A stretch of 64,000 nucleotides of DNA, from NCBI GenBank assembly GCA_018333075.1, contig BORH01000014.1, positions 1 through 64,000 on the forward strand, written 5' to 3'. The position numbers were made by a program, and so were the translations under genes. A model generated the notes under the pieces. It was not told the DNA's origin. It saw only the letters and a list, made by a program, of their open reading frames with translations, and made no database searches. This stretch comes from Heyndrickxia sporothermodurans. Lineage in GTDB: Bacteria; Bacillota; Bacilli; Bacillales; Bacillaceae_C. Below, in pieces: positions 1-10,421 of this stretch. Each line of letters starts with the position of its first letter. Position 1 is the stretch's first letter.

Positions 1-112
1 CCACTTGTTTTTTAAACTCTGTAGAAAATGTTCTTCTTTTTCTGGACATAGTAGATTCTCCTCACTTATTGTGTACTATTCTACTTGCCCTTAATTTCAT
101 TGTCCAACTAAG
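1..112 (-). mobile_element. Left end of an IS3-family insertion sequence (5' part of orfA)
   Basis: Read on the minus strand, an ATG at 49 opens a frame MSRKRRTFSTEFKKQV that runs off the window edge. This is the typical start of the helix-turn-helix OrfA of IS3/IS150-type transposases. A ribosome-site-like GAGGAG lies just upstream. The outer end of the element probably lies near 105-112, because the neighbouring MFS gene loses its reading sense there. The exact terminal repeat cannot be fixed because the other end is outside the window. Confidence 0.7.
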
Positions 113-118
113 TGTAGC

Positions 119-1036
119 CTATCCATATTTCGAAAGGGTGGAATAGGAAATCATGTCTGTGATTTTTTTCACCAATAAAGCCCCTAAAATCATACCTACT
201 GGGAAGGCACCTTGGATAATCCCAAAAACCTTTGAGTCTAGCTTCAGAACTGTATTGACGATATATGGTAATGGAACAGTAACAGTAAAGCCTAGAAAGA
301 AATTAACTGAAATTAAGAAAGTAAATAGACTCTTAATACTCTTTTTTTCGAATAAATAGTAAAATCCATCCTTAATATCGCTAATAAAACGAATTTTTCC
401 ACCTGATTGACTTTCATTTGATTGGTGATTGAAGAGTTTGAAATCAATAAACAGCATTGATAATCCAGAAAGTATAAAAGAAACACCATTAATGATAATA
501 AATATTTTGATATCAAAAATCACAAATGCAATTCCACCTAGCATCGGACCCAGAATAGAAGAGACAGAATCAATTATTTTACTAATTGAGTTGATATTCA
601 TCAACATTTTTTCAGACACAATGTTTGGCTTTGCCGCTTCTACCCCTACTCCAAAAAAGGTGGTAAACACCGTCAAAAGAAAGGTGGTGGCATAAATGAT
701 GAGCAAGTTCAATTCATATCTAATACATAATATATAAACAGAAACTAACAAGATACCGTTAAACAAATCCATTGAAACAACTAACATCTTTTTATTGAAC
801 TTATCCATGATTACCCCAGCAAACGGATTGAGAATAATCATTGGAATAATTCCTAATATGAGGGTAACAGCAAAGCTTAACGCCGACCCCGTTAGCTTTA
901 AAACGTATAGTCCTAACGCAAAATTAAAAATGGCTGTTCCAAATATCGAAATAGTCTTTCCCATAGAATAGAGAAATAAGTTTTGTATTTCTTTCTTGTT
1001 CTTTTCACCACTAACACTCATTCTTAATGCATCCAT
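119..1036 (-). pseudogene. MFS efflux transporter, 3' end cut off by the IS element
   Basis: Major facilitator superfamily permease of the drug-efflux type. The N-terminus has the usual pattern: a first helix around residues 25-50, then the loop 2-3 region NPFAGVIMDKFNKK, which resembles MFS motif A. About 305 residues remain, whereas such proteins normally have about 400-420 and 12 helices. The last residues before the stop no longer look like a transporter and lie next to the IS end, so the C-terminal three or so helices are missing. GAGGTG stands 8 nt before the ATG. It lies downstream of the MerR-methyltransferase gene on the same strand, so the two probably formed a resistance or export unit. 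Confidence 0.75.
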
Positions 1037-1153
1037 GTCTAATTCACCTCAATAAACCCTTTTTTTAAAGAGTTTAAGCTGTTGTGTAAACCCAACATCA
1101 ATAGGTAAATTCAATGAATGTATTAGGAAAAAATGAAAAAGATAGGGCTAACC

Positions 1154-2372
1154 CTACCTTTTGCCAAAAAATGAATAGGAATATATTTCTTCACCTTGCA
1201 CAAAGAAGTTTTCGTACCTTCCACCTTTATCAATATAATCTGAAGTCATTTCATAAAGGGGAATATACTTTAAACTGTTGATATTCCCCTTAATTTTTCC
1301 AGCAATAAAGTTATCTCTGAATCTAGCTTCAATTTCACTTTTAGTGCTGAAATTTTTAAAAGCAATAAAGGTTGCTAATAAGTAACTTTCTAGTTTAAAA
1401 AGAGATTCCAGATCATGAAGCAAAAACTCCTTATGTTCAAAGCTGTAGTTACTAGTCCCTGATTGATCAATCACAATATCGACAGAGCCATCCCGTATAG
1501 GTATGTCTAGAAAGTCAGAGCAAATAAAGAGGATATTTCTTTTAATATTAGTTCTCTCCAACACACTTTTTAAAAACCGATGTCGCTCCAAGTTGCGATC
1601 AACGGCAATATATAAGCAATCTTCTGGTAATTCCTGATAAATATTTCGTAGAAAAAAAACCGACTCCTGACCCTAACTCAAGTAACACTTTATCGCTTAA
1701 ATCTAATTGAACGAGTTTCCTCTTTGACCATTCCCCTCCTTTATGGAGATTATCCAAATAAGCCGGATCGGTTACATGAATATATTCTAGTATATAGTCT
1801 TCAAGTGGGATTCCAATGGTAGCTTTAAATGGCTTTCCAACGTTTAAAATACCTGATTCAATAAAGTACTCTTCACCACAATTACAAGTTAGGTTTCCCT
1901 CTATAATCTGATTTCTATTAATCATACCATTTAGAAGGATGGGCTTTTTACTACATTTTAAGCATTTCAGCATATCAAGTACTTTTGAGCTTTGACCTTC
2001 AGATTTTGCTGATAAATCATCCAATTTCATTTTTAACTTGTCTTTTATTTCAACTAAATTCTTTATTTCCTGTTCTATCTTCTCATATTTATCTATAAAA
2101 AGAGATTGATAGTACGTATCTTTTTCATAATCCGTAAATTTACCAAAATTTTTATAAAGAAAAATAACTTTAATCTCGTTTAAACTAAATCCCATCCCCT
2201 TAAATTCTAGAATAAGCTCTAAATCGTTTTGACAACGCTCTTCAAAATAATAATGCCCACCCCATTTTTCAGGCACGATCAACCCCAAATCCATATAATG
2301 CCTGATCGCATCCGTACTCAATTTATTAGTTTCTCCAAATTTCCCGATTCTCACCATATCACCCCGGTACAT
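1154..2372 (-). pseudogene. MerR-type regulator fused to a SAM-dependent methyltransferase, frameshifted
   Basis: The first part has a MerR DNA-binding domain (IGKFGETNKLSTDAIRHYMD, then DLGLIVPE), a coiled linker, and a four-cysteine zinc ribbon (CLKCSKK and CNCGEEY), as in RlmA-like methyltransferases. Next comes motif I of a Rossmann methyltransferase, LLELGSGVGFF. There the frame breaks at a run of eight A at 1652-1659. Shifting one base continues as LRNIYQELPEDCLYIAVDR and joins the rest (CSDFLDIPIRDGSVDIVIDQ), which ends at 1154. The likely start is the ATG at 2357, behind GGGGTG. It may be a real inactivation or a homopolymer sequencing error. Regulator-methyltransferase fusions of this kind often sit beside efflux genes, as here. 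Confidence 0.7.
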
Positions 2373-3210
2373 ATTATTTTTTTATTAGTACTTTTTTAAA
2401 ATCTGAAAGTTATTGAAAATTGAAACACTTTTATATTAATAATATGATAACTTAATTTATTACCACAATCTGGACCTTTAATGGTATAAAAATCGATTAT
2501 TATTCCCATTTTGAGAGTTTTCTAAATAATGATGCGCTAAATACATTTGTTATTTCACAAATTGATATTACAATCAAATAGTTACCTATATAAATGTCTA
2601 GTCAGTCACCAAATTTAGTGTAAGGGGTTAATTTTTTTGATACAATATGTTGTGTGTTTGGTAGTTATAAAAGCATCTTAAATTTTGTTAAATCGTAAAA
2701 ATTTTGTCGAAACTTTTTCGACAGCCTAACACTCATTTACTGTGTGTTTTCCTTATTATCCAAAAAATTAATCAACATATCCGATTTCGTTCTTTTTCTA
2801 ATTTGGATTTATCATTAAGATAATTTAATAGCCTTAAAACTGCAAGACTCTAAATGCAGCAAATCCTATTTTGATTAGTACTGGAACGAAAAGTGAAAAG
2901 AAAGTAACTAAATTAATTCCAACACAAATCTTTATTTATTACCGGGATATAGTTTTTTAACATAAAATAGAAATTGTATTGCAAATAAAAAGTCCCCACA
3001 ACTTAATGTAGGGACAATCTCCAATGATGTGTACAATGGTTATTAATGTAAAAGATTTTAAAATGGAAGTCAATGTAGATTAAGTGACCAAAGCGAAAAA
3101 GAACTCCACAATTATGGTGAGGATTCTTTTTTTATTTTTCTAAAACAGGATTATTCTATCAACCATTTCTTCACACAAAAAACAAAATTGTCACTAAATG
3201 CCTTGTCCTC
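2373..3210. other. Intergenic, no gene seen; hairpins
   Basis: No convincing coding frame. A short perfect hairpin (TGTCGAAA/TTTCGACA) lies at 2705-2723, with no nearby gene that it would terminate. A GTCCC/GGGAC hairpin lies near 2991-3015. An imperfect hairpin flanked by A- and T-runs at about 3098-3140 is the likely terminator of the minus-strand MocR-type gene. The rest is AT-rich with no recognisable motif. Confidence 0.4.
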
Positions 3211-4650
3211 TTACGCTTTTAAAATCTTTGCCAATTGGTATATTCCTGAATTAATGTCATCTTCATTTGTCCATGCAAATCCCAATAATAACCCTTTCTG
3301 TTGACTAGCATAGCAATAAGGTTTCAATGGATAAACACCAATTCTCTGTCGAGCAGCTTCAACAATAACTTGATTTTCTTGAAAATTCCTGTCTGCTTCT
3401 AGAAACACATGAAGGCCAGTTTCTGTTCCTTGTATTCGAAACATTTTATTCAAGCCGTTTTCGTTGAGCGTTTTTATCATTATTTGATGTCTCCTCTTGT
3501 AGATGTTTCTCATTCTACGTATATGGCGAGTAAAATCTCCTTGTTTCAAAAATTCTGCTAATGTTAGCTGTTCCATAATAGGCAGTTGTCTTTGGATTAA
3601 TGCTTGCATTTTCCTCAGCTTATCAATAAAAACAGAATTCCCAATAATAGCTGCAAGACGAATGCTTGGAGACAATACTTTAGAAAAGGTTAAAATGTAC
3701 AATACGTGTGATGGTGCTTCAGCAAAGAGAGAGGGCAATGGACCACCATGATAGCGATACTCCCCATCAAAATCATCCTCTAAGATAATTGACTGATTTT
3801 TTAATGCGAACTCTATTAATTCCTTACGTCTTTGAATAGACATAACAACGCCAGTTGGCCTTTGATGTGAAGGAGTAACAGAAATTATTCTAGCTTTTGA
3901 TGGAATCTTATTAACTACAATACCTTGATGATCAACAGGAACTCCAGTTATTTTCATCCCTCGGTACATGAATGCAACCCTTGTGCCTGGATAGCCTGGA
4001 TCTTCAACAGCTACAATATCCTCTTCCTTGAGAAAAACTTGAGATATCAAATCAATAGCTTGCTGTGTACCTCCTGTTATTAATATTTGGTCGGTTTTTA
4101 CTTCAATGCCTCTTTCCAACTCTAGGTAATTTTGAATTTGTATACGAGTATCTAATAAGCCAAATGAAGAACCATACCCCCAGTTTTTCAAATCAAAATC
4201 CTTCATGGCTTTTAAATATGATTGCTTCCATACTTTAAGAAATTGTTCATCTACAAATGGTTCGTGATGGCGGAAATCAATTTGAATGTTGTCGTGAGCA
4301 GAGTTGGCACTTAGCCATTCCTCCATTTGTTCACTTGCCTTCTCAAAGTTAATATTTATAGGGAGTTGCAAGCATTCTTTTTCTTCTAGCTTTCGAGATA
4401 TATCAGTTTCTCCTGTTGCTATTATTCGTGTTCCTCCACGCCGATATGTTTGTGCGTAACCACGAGAAATCAGTTCATCATAAGCTAATTGAACAGTAGA
4501 ACGTGACACTCCTAATTCTTGTGCCATTAGACGTGAAGGGACAAGTTGATTTCCAGTGACAAGAGTACCTTTGTTTATTCTTCGAATGATCTCATTAGCT
4601 ATTTGTTGCCAAAGTGGTTGATTACTCTTTCTATTTAAGTTTATATACAT
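3211..4650 (-). CDS. MocR/PdxR-type GntR regulator with aminotransferase domain
   Basis: A winged-helix GntR domain fills about residues 1-75 (QPLWQQIANEIIRRINKGTL; SRSTVQLAYDELISRGY). A fold-type I PLP aminotransferase-like domain occupies the rest, with the lysine of FSKVLSPSIR as the probable PLP site and the DDFDGEYRY segment typical of MocR proteins. It is about 479 residues, normal for the family. I chose the ATG at 4650, which has TGGAG before it, over an upstream GTG at 4710. The gene is divergent from an MFS transporter, which it probably regulates; the ligand is likely an amino compound or PLP (inference). Confidence 0.88.
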   Translation of the reverse strand: MYINLNRKSNQPLWQQIANEIIRRINKGTLVTGNQLVPSRLMAQELGVSRSTVQLAYDELISRGYAQTYRRGGTRIIATGETDISRKLEEKECLQLPININFEKASEQMEEWLSANSAHDNIQIDFRHHEPFVDEQFLKVWKQSYLKAMKDFDLKNWGYGSSFGLLDTRIQIQNYLELERGIEVKTDQILITGGTQQAIDLISQVFLKEEDIVAVEDPGYPGTRVAFMYRGMKITGVPVDHQGIVVNKIPSKARIISVTPSHQRPTGVVMSIQRRKELIEFALKNQSIILEDDFDGEYRYHGGPLPSLFAEAPSHVLYILTFSKVLSPSIRLAAIIGNSVFIDKLRKMQALIQRQLPIMEQLTLAEFLKQGDFTRHIRRMRNIYKRRHQIMIKTLNENGLNKMFRIQGTETGLHVFLEADRNFQENQVIVEAARQRIGVYPLKPYCYASQQKGLLLGFAWTNEDDINSGIYQLAKILKA

Positions 4651-4786
4651 ACAAATTCTCCATGTTAAAAAATAATAATTTATATAACTCAAAAATATGG
4701 ATTGGACCACATGTCTATTTATGGCTATCGTAAATGATCTAATTATCTACTAAAGTAAAAGAAAAGAAATTAAGGAGGAAATAAAA

Positions 4787-5998
4787 TTGAATTCAAAAAG
4801 AAATATAAAAAATCTTAAGCTTGGTGCAACTTCAAATATCCCCCTTTTCCTTATAATTATCAGTCTCTTTATTATCACGACATCGGTAAATTTACAGGTA
4901 CCCTTATATACAGAATACGCTGATAATGCAAATTTCGGAAATGCACTCACTGCCATAGTTTTTGCCGCCTATATCATAGGGTTAATCCCTATATTAGTTT
5001 TTTTTAGTGGTATATCAGATCAATTAGGACGTAAATCAGTCCTTTTAGCTAGTTTATCATTTTCATTTTTTGCTACATTATGTATGATTTTTATTCCAAC
5101 AATAGAAATGCTTCTTTTGGCTAGAGTATTTCAAGGTATTTCTTTAGGATTATGTATGGGGACATGTACAGCTTATCTAGTGAAACTTTATCCAGAGAAA
5201 GCAAAACACATCCCAATATTTGTAGCTCTTTCAAGCGCTTTAGGATTTGGAAGTGGTGCGTTGTTCACAACGTTTGTCTTATTTCTTTATTCTTCCCTTA
5301 CTCCAATTAGTTATTGGATTGTTTTGTTTCTAACTCTCTTAATTCTACTAGCTGTAACTTTTTTTGCACCAACGGTAACTGGAAAAGGTGGGTCCATTCT
5401 TCAATTACCTCTGTTTTCTAGAGAAACTATAATGATTAATTTCTCCATTGTTTTAGCATGGACTGTTTCTGGATTGATCATATCAATACTTCCTTCACAG
5501 CTCAAACAATTTGGATTACAGCTTTGGGTAGGACCATCATTATTTTTAGTGAATGGCATTGGAGCTTTCATACAGATTTTTGCTCGTAAGATCTCTGGAT
5601 TTAGATCTCTAAAAATCGGTTTGGTGCTTATCCCTCTTGGGTATATGGTGATTGTCTTGGGTGCGGGGACAGGTTTTATATCATTAGTCCTATTAGGATC
5701 TGCATTAGCAGGAGCAGCGTGCTATGGATTTACTTATTTGGGTGGTTTAAGCGAGATTATCAGATTGTCTAACAATAACGAATCTCGTATGATTTCAGGA
5801 TATTTCTTATTTGCTTATATTGGCTTTGGTATTCCTAGCATTTTAGTAGGCTATTTAGCTGATATATTCGGAACTTTAACTACGATAAGCTATTTCGCAA
5901 TATTAATTGTCGGATGTAGTATTATTCTTTATGTCTCAATTATAAAAATTGAAAATAAGAATTTAATTCAATTACATCGAGCTAAAATAAAGAGCTAA
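4787..5998 (+). CDS. MFS transporter
   Basis: Twelve-helix major facilitator of 403 residues. The loop 2-3 signature is SDQLGRKSVLL, and the fifth-helix region has RVFQGISLGLCMGTCTAYLV. It starts with TTG, placed 6-7 nt after a strong AAGGAGG site. It is transcribed away from the MocR-type regulator with only about 135 bp between them, the classic layout for a regulator and its exporter. The substrate is unknown. Bacillus homologues are annotated simply as MFS exporters. Confidence 0.85.
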   Translation: MNSKRNIKNLKLGATSNIPLFLIIISLFIITTSVNLQVPLYTEYADNANFGNALTAIVFAAYIIGLIPILVFFSGISDQLGRKSVLLASLSFSFFATLCMIFIPTIEMLLLARVFQGISLGLCMGTCTAYLVKLYPEKAKHIPIFVALSSALGFGSGALFTTFVLFLYSSLTPISYWIVLFLTLLILLAVTFFAPTVTGKGGSILQLPLFSRETIMINFSIVLAWTVSGLIISILPSQLKQFGLQLWVGPSLFLVNGIGAFIQIFARKISGFRSLKIGLVLIPLGYMVIVLGAGTGFISLVLLGSALAGAACYGFTYLGGLSEIIRLSNNNESRMISGYFLFAYIGFGIPSILVGYLADIFGTLTTISYFAILIVGCSIILYVSIIKIENKNLIQLHRAKIKS

Positions 5999-6220
5999 AT
6001 TGTTACTAGATAGTTAAAATAATATACTAAATCAACGATTTAAAAACGGCCAGTTTATCAAATTTGAATTTACCTGTTTTGATATATAATGATGCAAATA
6101 AAAGAGCTATTCATACATTTTTCTTTAAGTTTCTTTTTGTGCAATGAAACTTTCAAAACCTGCTTTTTTCACTAAATTGCGGATAAGGAAAATACTTTTC
6201 TCTCTCAAACTCTTTTCGAA

Positions 6221-6258
6221 AAAACCAGCTAATTTTGATTTGTTAGCTGGTTTTTTTA
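6221..6258 (+). terminator. Rho-independent terminator
   Basis: A perfect stem AAAACCAGCTAA / TTAGCTGGTTTT with a 10-nt loop is followed by a T-run. It lies 220 bp after the MFS stop, the only upstream plus-strand gene. The A-run on the other side means it could work in both directions. Confidence 0.8.
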
Positions 6259-6407
6259 CGGATAATACAAGATTGTCTTGATGTTTTGGTTAGCCTTCCA
6301 TGGTGTTCTCATTTTGTAAATAAACTTAATTCTATTGTATAGACACTTTTTCCTAGGAGAGTTAACCATGCCTTATCTAACTTATCATAATAAGGTTTAA
6401 GTTCATT

Positions 6408-6593
6408 TTATAGTTGTTGATAAATTCTTAGTTCTACTTTATCCAATATTTCTGTACAACCATTTGCTTGATCAATTTTTAATTGATAATTTGCAATGTC
6501 TTTTAGCAAAGACTTAAAGTTATTAAATTCTTGAACATCTAAAACTTTTTTCACATTCCATTCTACTTTGTTTCCGCACTGTACCTTACTCAT
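6408..6593 (-). CDS. Small hypothetical protein or fragment (61 aa)
   Basis: An open frame of 61 residues with a plausible soluble composition (KVEWNVKKVLDVQEF, then LKDIANYQLKIDQANG). I do not recognise it. No good ribosome site precedes the ATG, and it sits beside clear gene debris. It may therefore be a remnant rather than a working gene. Confidence 0.25.
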   Translation of the reverse strand: MSKVQCGNKVEWNVKKVLDVQEFNNFKSLLKDIANYQLKIDQANGCTEILDKVELRIYQQL

Positions 6594-6619
6594 CTATACT
6601 AGAGCTTACATATTCTTAT

Positions 6620-6960
6620 CATTTCTACGAACCACCCATTGAGGTGCGGCTTTCGGCGAATATACGGAGATATGAACCAGAAGCTGCATTTTAAATTTCA
6701 GCTCGTAATCCCCAAGTTTGTAAATCAAAATGTCATCGATGCTTAGAACCAGACAATCCCGCTGTTCCAGGAATTTGCTTAGCAGCTTGTATTTTTATAG
6801 CAACGCAATAATCGTATATCCATATTCAAATAACCGCTCTGGTTCGATACGTGAAAAGGCCAAGGTGTCCGCCGAAAGTACTTGATTCTCCCTCATTTTG
6901 TTTAATGCATACCAGAGCAGCGGGTTAAACCAATGCAATGTCAGTTGCAAATGTGTTAAA
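6620..6960 (-). pseudogene. Remnant of an M56 (BlaR1/MecR1-like) membrane metallopeptidase
   Basis: The minus strand at 6938-6795 reads THLQLTLHWFNPLLWYA, then KMRENQVLSADTLALSRI and YGYTIIALL before an in-frame stop. The string HWFNPLLW plus the following acidic/alcohol region is characteristic of the M56 family (sensor-protease of beta-lactam regulons). The frame continues after the stop with weaker similarity to about 6620. The zinc-binding HExxH lies upstream and is lost. Confidence 0.6.
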
Positions 6961-6964
6961 TAGT

Positions 6965-7615
6965 TTATCTTTTTCCTACCACTTGATCGACAGGAATAGC
7001 AACATTAAAATATTCTTCTAATGTAATATCTCTGTAATAAATTTCCTTTGAAACATCCTCTCCAACATAGCGTATATGCCAAGGCTCATAAATATAGCCC
7101 GTTAAATTCTCTTTACCCTTAGGATAACGAATAATATAACCATACTCATGGGCATGATTGGCGAGCCATTTTGCTTCTGCTGTACCCGCAAAACAATCTT
7201 CTATAGCGCATTCACCTGATGCTCCAGAGACATCAATGGCTAAACCGGTTTGATGCTCGCTATGCCCTGGTCTGGCACTATAGCGATCTGCTAAGTTTTT
7301 ACCATCTATATTTACATAATTATTGTAAAGGCTCACTTGTGTTTCCTGTGAACGATAGCCAGAAGCACCTGCAAGATAAATGCCATCCTTCTCAGCTGCC
7401 GAAAACATTTTTTCTAAAGCTACTGCAGCTACTTTACGCAATTGGCGTTTTTCTAATTTTTTTGAAAAGGTAAAACGAACATTTGGATATACTAAATCAT
7501 CTCTTGAATTGCCTCAGCATGATATTGCATTGGATCTACTTTAGAAGCATTTTCGTATTGATTTGTAATCTTCCTATTTATATTCATTACTCTGGGCTGG
7601 GGTTGCTGAAGTAGC
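6965..7615 (-). pseudogene. LdcB/VanY-type D,D- or L,D-carboxypeptidase, broken at the N-terminus
   Basis: The catalytic domain is complete. It has SGYRSQETQ, the zinc motif SEHQTGLAIDVS and the second motif EPWHIRY, as in M15B peptidoglycan carboxypeptidases (VanY, YodJ, LdcB). Upstream the frame stays open through DDLVYPNVRFTFSKKLEKR, which is normal family sequence, but meets a stop near 7515. The other frame there reads QQPQPRVMNINRKI and then KVDPMQYHAEAIQEMI, which looks like the linker after a lipoprotein signal. One shift near 7505 therefore split the gene. No export signal is now joined to the enzyme. Confidence 0.7.
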
Positions 7616-8154
7616 TTATTCTGGAATAGTATGACTTGGATAGATTTAATAGATAAGTTGGATCAAGTCGGTAAAGTTTGTGCTACCACCGATTTTGATC
7701 AGCAGAAATAATAGAATCAGTAAAAGCCGTTCGAAGAAAACAAAATTATTAATCGATTAAAAAAATGATTGCTAAAAAATCAAAATATGAAATAGATTTT
7801 TTTAATTGTTATTCAGCATATATGAAAACACCCTATTTCATATGGACAAAAAATATCCCCCTTGTTAGACAATAATTTTTTAAGGGGGTGTAGAAACTTC
7901 ACAACTTTCGTTAAAAATCCGTTGCTTTATGTTAAAATTTTAACATCGAAATTAATTTTCAAATTGCATCGGTTAACAAGTCAATTCTGTTCACTATATT
8001 GGATGATAAATCTTCTCTAAGAGACATCCTACATGATGTGTAATTTTTTGCTTCAATCGTTGATTAAAGTAACCCATTACACTCATCTGAATAGAAAAAG
8101 GTTTTGATTAGTTATAAGTTTTAACGTCGAAATTTCCAAATTAACAACAAATAA
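7616..8154. other. Intergenic, no gene seen
   Basis: AT-rich, with scattered stops in all frames. A weak CCCCCTT/AAGGGGG hairpin at about 7857-7888 is the only structure noticed. Confidence 0.3.
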
Positions 8155-8949
8155 TTACATTTCTTTTATCATATAAACCTGTTTTGCTATTGTTTGAAAA
8201 CCAATCTGTTTTAAAGTGGTAAGGAGTAGATTGTTTTTGTTAATCGGTAAATTAGGAATTGATCGTTTAATATCATCTTTAAAATCTCCAAAAACCTGTC
8301 CTAAAATAAAATAGATAATTTCCTCACTATCTGTTCGGTCTGGTTTCGGCTCACATTGAAACAAAGTAGTACTAATATGACTTCCTTTTGAATTAAATAT
8401 CTTTTGATAATAAGCATAGCCAAGTTCATTACCATTTTCATCCTTTAATATGATTCCTTCACTGTTTTTGGCACTTTGCCATTGTGTTTGCCTCGGATTT
8501 TGTGGTAACTTTCCATTGAGATTTAAATATTCTACATCGTCATCAACTAAATAACCCATATTTTTATATAGAGAAATAGCTTTTGTGTTATCACTAATTG
8601 CTTCTAAAGTTGCTAAATCTATTCCTTCTTCTTTTAGAATAGAAAGAGTTGAATTCATTAATTTTTTTCCAACTCCTTTGCTTCTATATTCCTTTGCAAC
8701 ACCTGTCCCTCCATTCCAGGCAACTTTTATCCCTTTAATATCTCTTACACCATTCATAACAATTCCTATTGGTTGGTTATCTTCAAATGCTACGATAGAT
8801 AACAAAGGTGAAAGATCTTCATTGACCATCCTTTTTATAAAATTATCGGGGGTCGTCGTTGCATCAAAATAATATCCCTCAAAACCTTCATTCCAGGCTT
8901 TTACAGCTTCAGTTAATGTACAATCTATCAACCTTTTAATTTTAATCAT
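8155..8949 (-). CDS. GNAT-family N-acetyltransferase
   Basis: 264 residues. The GNAT acetyl-CoA binding motif is VAKEYRSKGVGKKLMNSTL at about 90-108, followed by the family's NTKAISLYKNMGY at about 127-139. The C-terminal 110 residues (from about 150) look like a second, non-catalytic module, as in larger two-domain GNATs. It is a lone gene, with substrate unknown. The ATG is followed by a natural N-terminus MIKIKRLID. Confidence 0.85.
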   Translation of the reverse strand: MIKIKRLIDCTLTEAVKAWNEGFEGYYFDATTTPDNFIKRMVNEDLSPLLSIVAFEDNQPIGIVMNGVRDIKGIKVAWNGGTGVAKEYRSKGVGKKLMNSTLSILKEEGIDLATLEAISDNTKAISLYKNMGYLVDDDVEYLNLNGKLPQNPRQTQWQSAKNSEGIILKDENGNELGYAYYQKIFNSKGSHISTTLFQCEPKPDRTDSEEIIYFILGQVFGDFKDDIKRSIPNLPINKNNLLLTTLKQIGFQTIAKQVYMIKEM

Positions 8950-9302
8950 GTTTTTTCTCCCATCTTTTTAGTATTTTCATGAAGATATCTCCCTTTTGTG
9001 GATGAACTAGTTCAACCACTCCTTTACCTAAATTCGATACAAAGCTCATTTTTTCGTCATACAAATCTGCATTCCAAACATTCATAGAACTAAAAGTATG
9101 AATACTCCATTAATTTGAATCTTGCGATTTTATTATAATACATAAACATTCAATAACCTATTGATATGTATTCCATCATATTGAATATATATACTATCAA
9201 GGAATCCTATTGAAATATGAATAATTGCTTCCTCTAAAAAGACTTAATAGATTCTTTTTATCTAGAATTCATTAAAAATAATGGTGGACTATAAATCCAC
9301 TA

Positions 9303-9689
9303 CTATTTTTTTATAAGATCCGCTATTTTCGTGTTACTTAATTCTTCTTCTAGTTTATTCTCTGCAGATAGCATCACCTCTTTTATCACACATTCTGGAT
9401 TTGAAAATAAACAACAATCAAACAAAGACGATTTGCCTTCAATTGCATGTATAATATCTAAAAATGAAATTTCCTCCCAATTCTGACTAAGTGTATAGCC
9501 TCCATTAGCGCCCGATACAGAATTAATCATTCCTTCCTTTACCAACTTTGTTAATATTTTAGACAAATACGTAGGCGAAAGATTCTGCTTCTCTGCTAAT
9601 AGTTGTACACCAACTGGTTTATTTGGTGTTTCCATTGCAAGAATAAGCATTGTGTGTAGGGCATAATTAGTAGCTTTAGAATATTTCAT
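9303..9689 (-). CDS. Rrf2-family transcriptional regulator
   Basis: Winged-helix Rrf2 protein of about 128 residues: KATNYALHTMLILAM, the recognition region NLSPTYLSKILTKLVKEGMI, and SGANGGYTL. It has three cysteines (FDCCLF and PECVI) in the region that binds Fe-S or senses thiol stress in other Rrf2 members, though the spacing is not that of IscR. The ATG at 9689 follows GGAGAG; an upstream ATG would overlap the operator. No partner gene is adjacent, so the regulon is elsewhere or lost. It is probably autoregulated. Confidence 0.88.
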   Translation of the reverse strand: MKYSKATNYALHTMLILAMETPNKPVGVQLLAEKQNLSPTYLSKILTKLVKEGMINSVSGANGGYTLSQNWEEISFLDIIHAIEGKSSLFDCCLFSNPECVIKEVMLSAENKLEEELSNTKIADLIKK

Positions 9690-9708
9690 AATTATTTTCT
9701 CTCCTATA

Positions 9709-9754
9709 ATAGACATTGTATGTCTATAATAGCATCGAGAATATCTCGTTTCAA
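9709..9754 (-). promoter_or_regulatory. Promoter and palindromic operator of the Rrf2 gene
   Basis: On the minus strand, TTGAAA (9754-9749) and TATTAT (9731-9726) are separated by exactly 17 bp. The -10 overlaps a perfect inverted repeat ATAGACAT-TGT-ATGTCTAT at 9709-9727. This is just where a repressor would block its own promoter. Confidence 0.7.
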
Positions 9755-10421
9755 TATATGTATCTTAGATCTCAAGAGAAAGAATGAATTCTATAAAATT
9801 AAATTTAATCGGAAATTATAGAAATTAGCCAAGCAGACTCCTAAACATTTGATTCCTTTAAACCTATTAAAAATATTTTTTGTAAATTTAAAATAAGTGA
9901 CAGAATATGTTCAAAAAGTTCCCCTAAACTATCTTTTTTTTGGAAATTCAATAAATACTATTTCCTTACCTAAGGAACTAATAATTATATATTTTCTGCC
10001 TTTCTCTTACTAGATATTTCTTAAACATAAGTATTATAAAAATAAACAACAACTAAAGTGTTTTATAAGATTTGTAAAAATATTGTTTTAAGGTAAATCA
10101 ATAAAAACTTACATTACTTTCTTCTCAAAAAGGTACAAATTGAGAACACTCATTACCACGTATTTAAGCAGGCACCATTCGCACAGATTATTTATAAATG
10201 ATGCCCGCATTTAGAAAAGTATTTCTTTATATACTCTAAAAAATCTATCATTTTGATTCTAGTTAATATTCATCTGTAATGTCTTACTTAAGATAATACA
10301 AAATATCAAATAAACCTTAGTTGTTTTATTACTAAAACACTGCAAAGGGCAAAATACTTATGTTTGCAAGCTACATTAAGAATTGCAGGATTATATTTAA
10401 TTTATTAGTCAAGTGGTCACA
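9755..10421. other. Intergenic, no gene seen
   Basis: About 670 bp of AT-rich DNA with no open frame, hairpin terminator or motif that I can support. Confidence 0.3.

Noticed and set aside
2705-2723. Short palindrome TGTCGAAA/TTTCGACA as an attachment or dif-like site
   Set aside because: Too short, and a typical orphan hairpin. It does not resemble a dif site and no recombinase is nearby.
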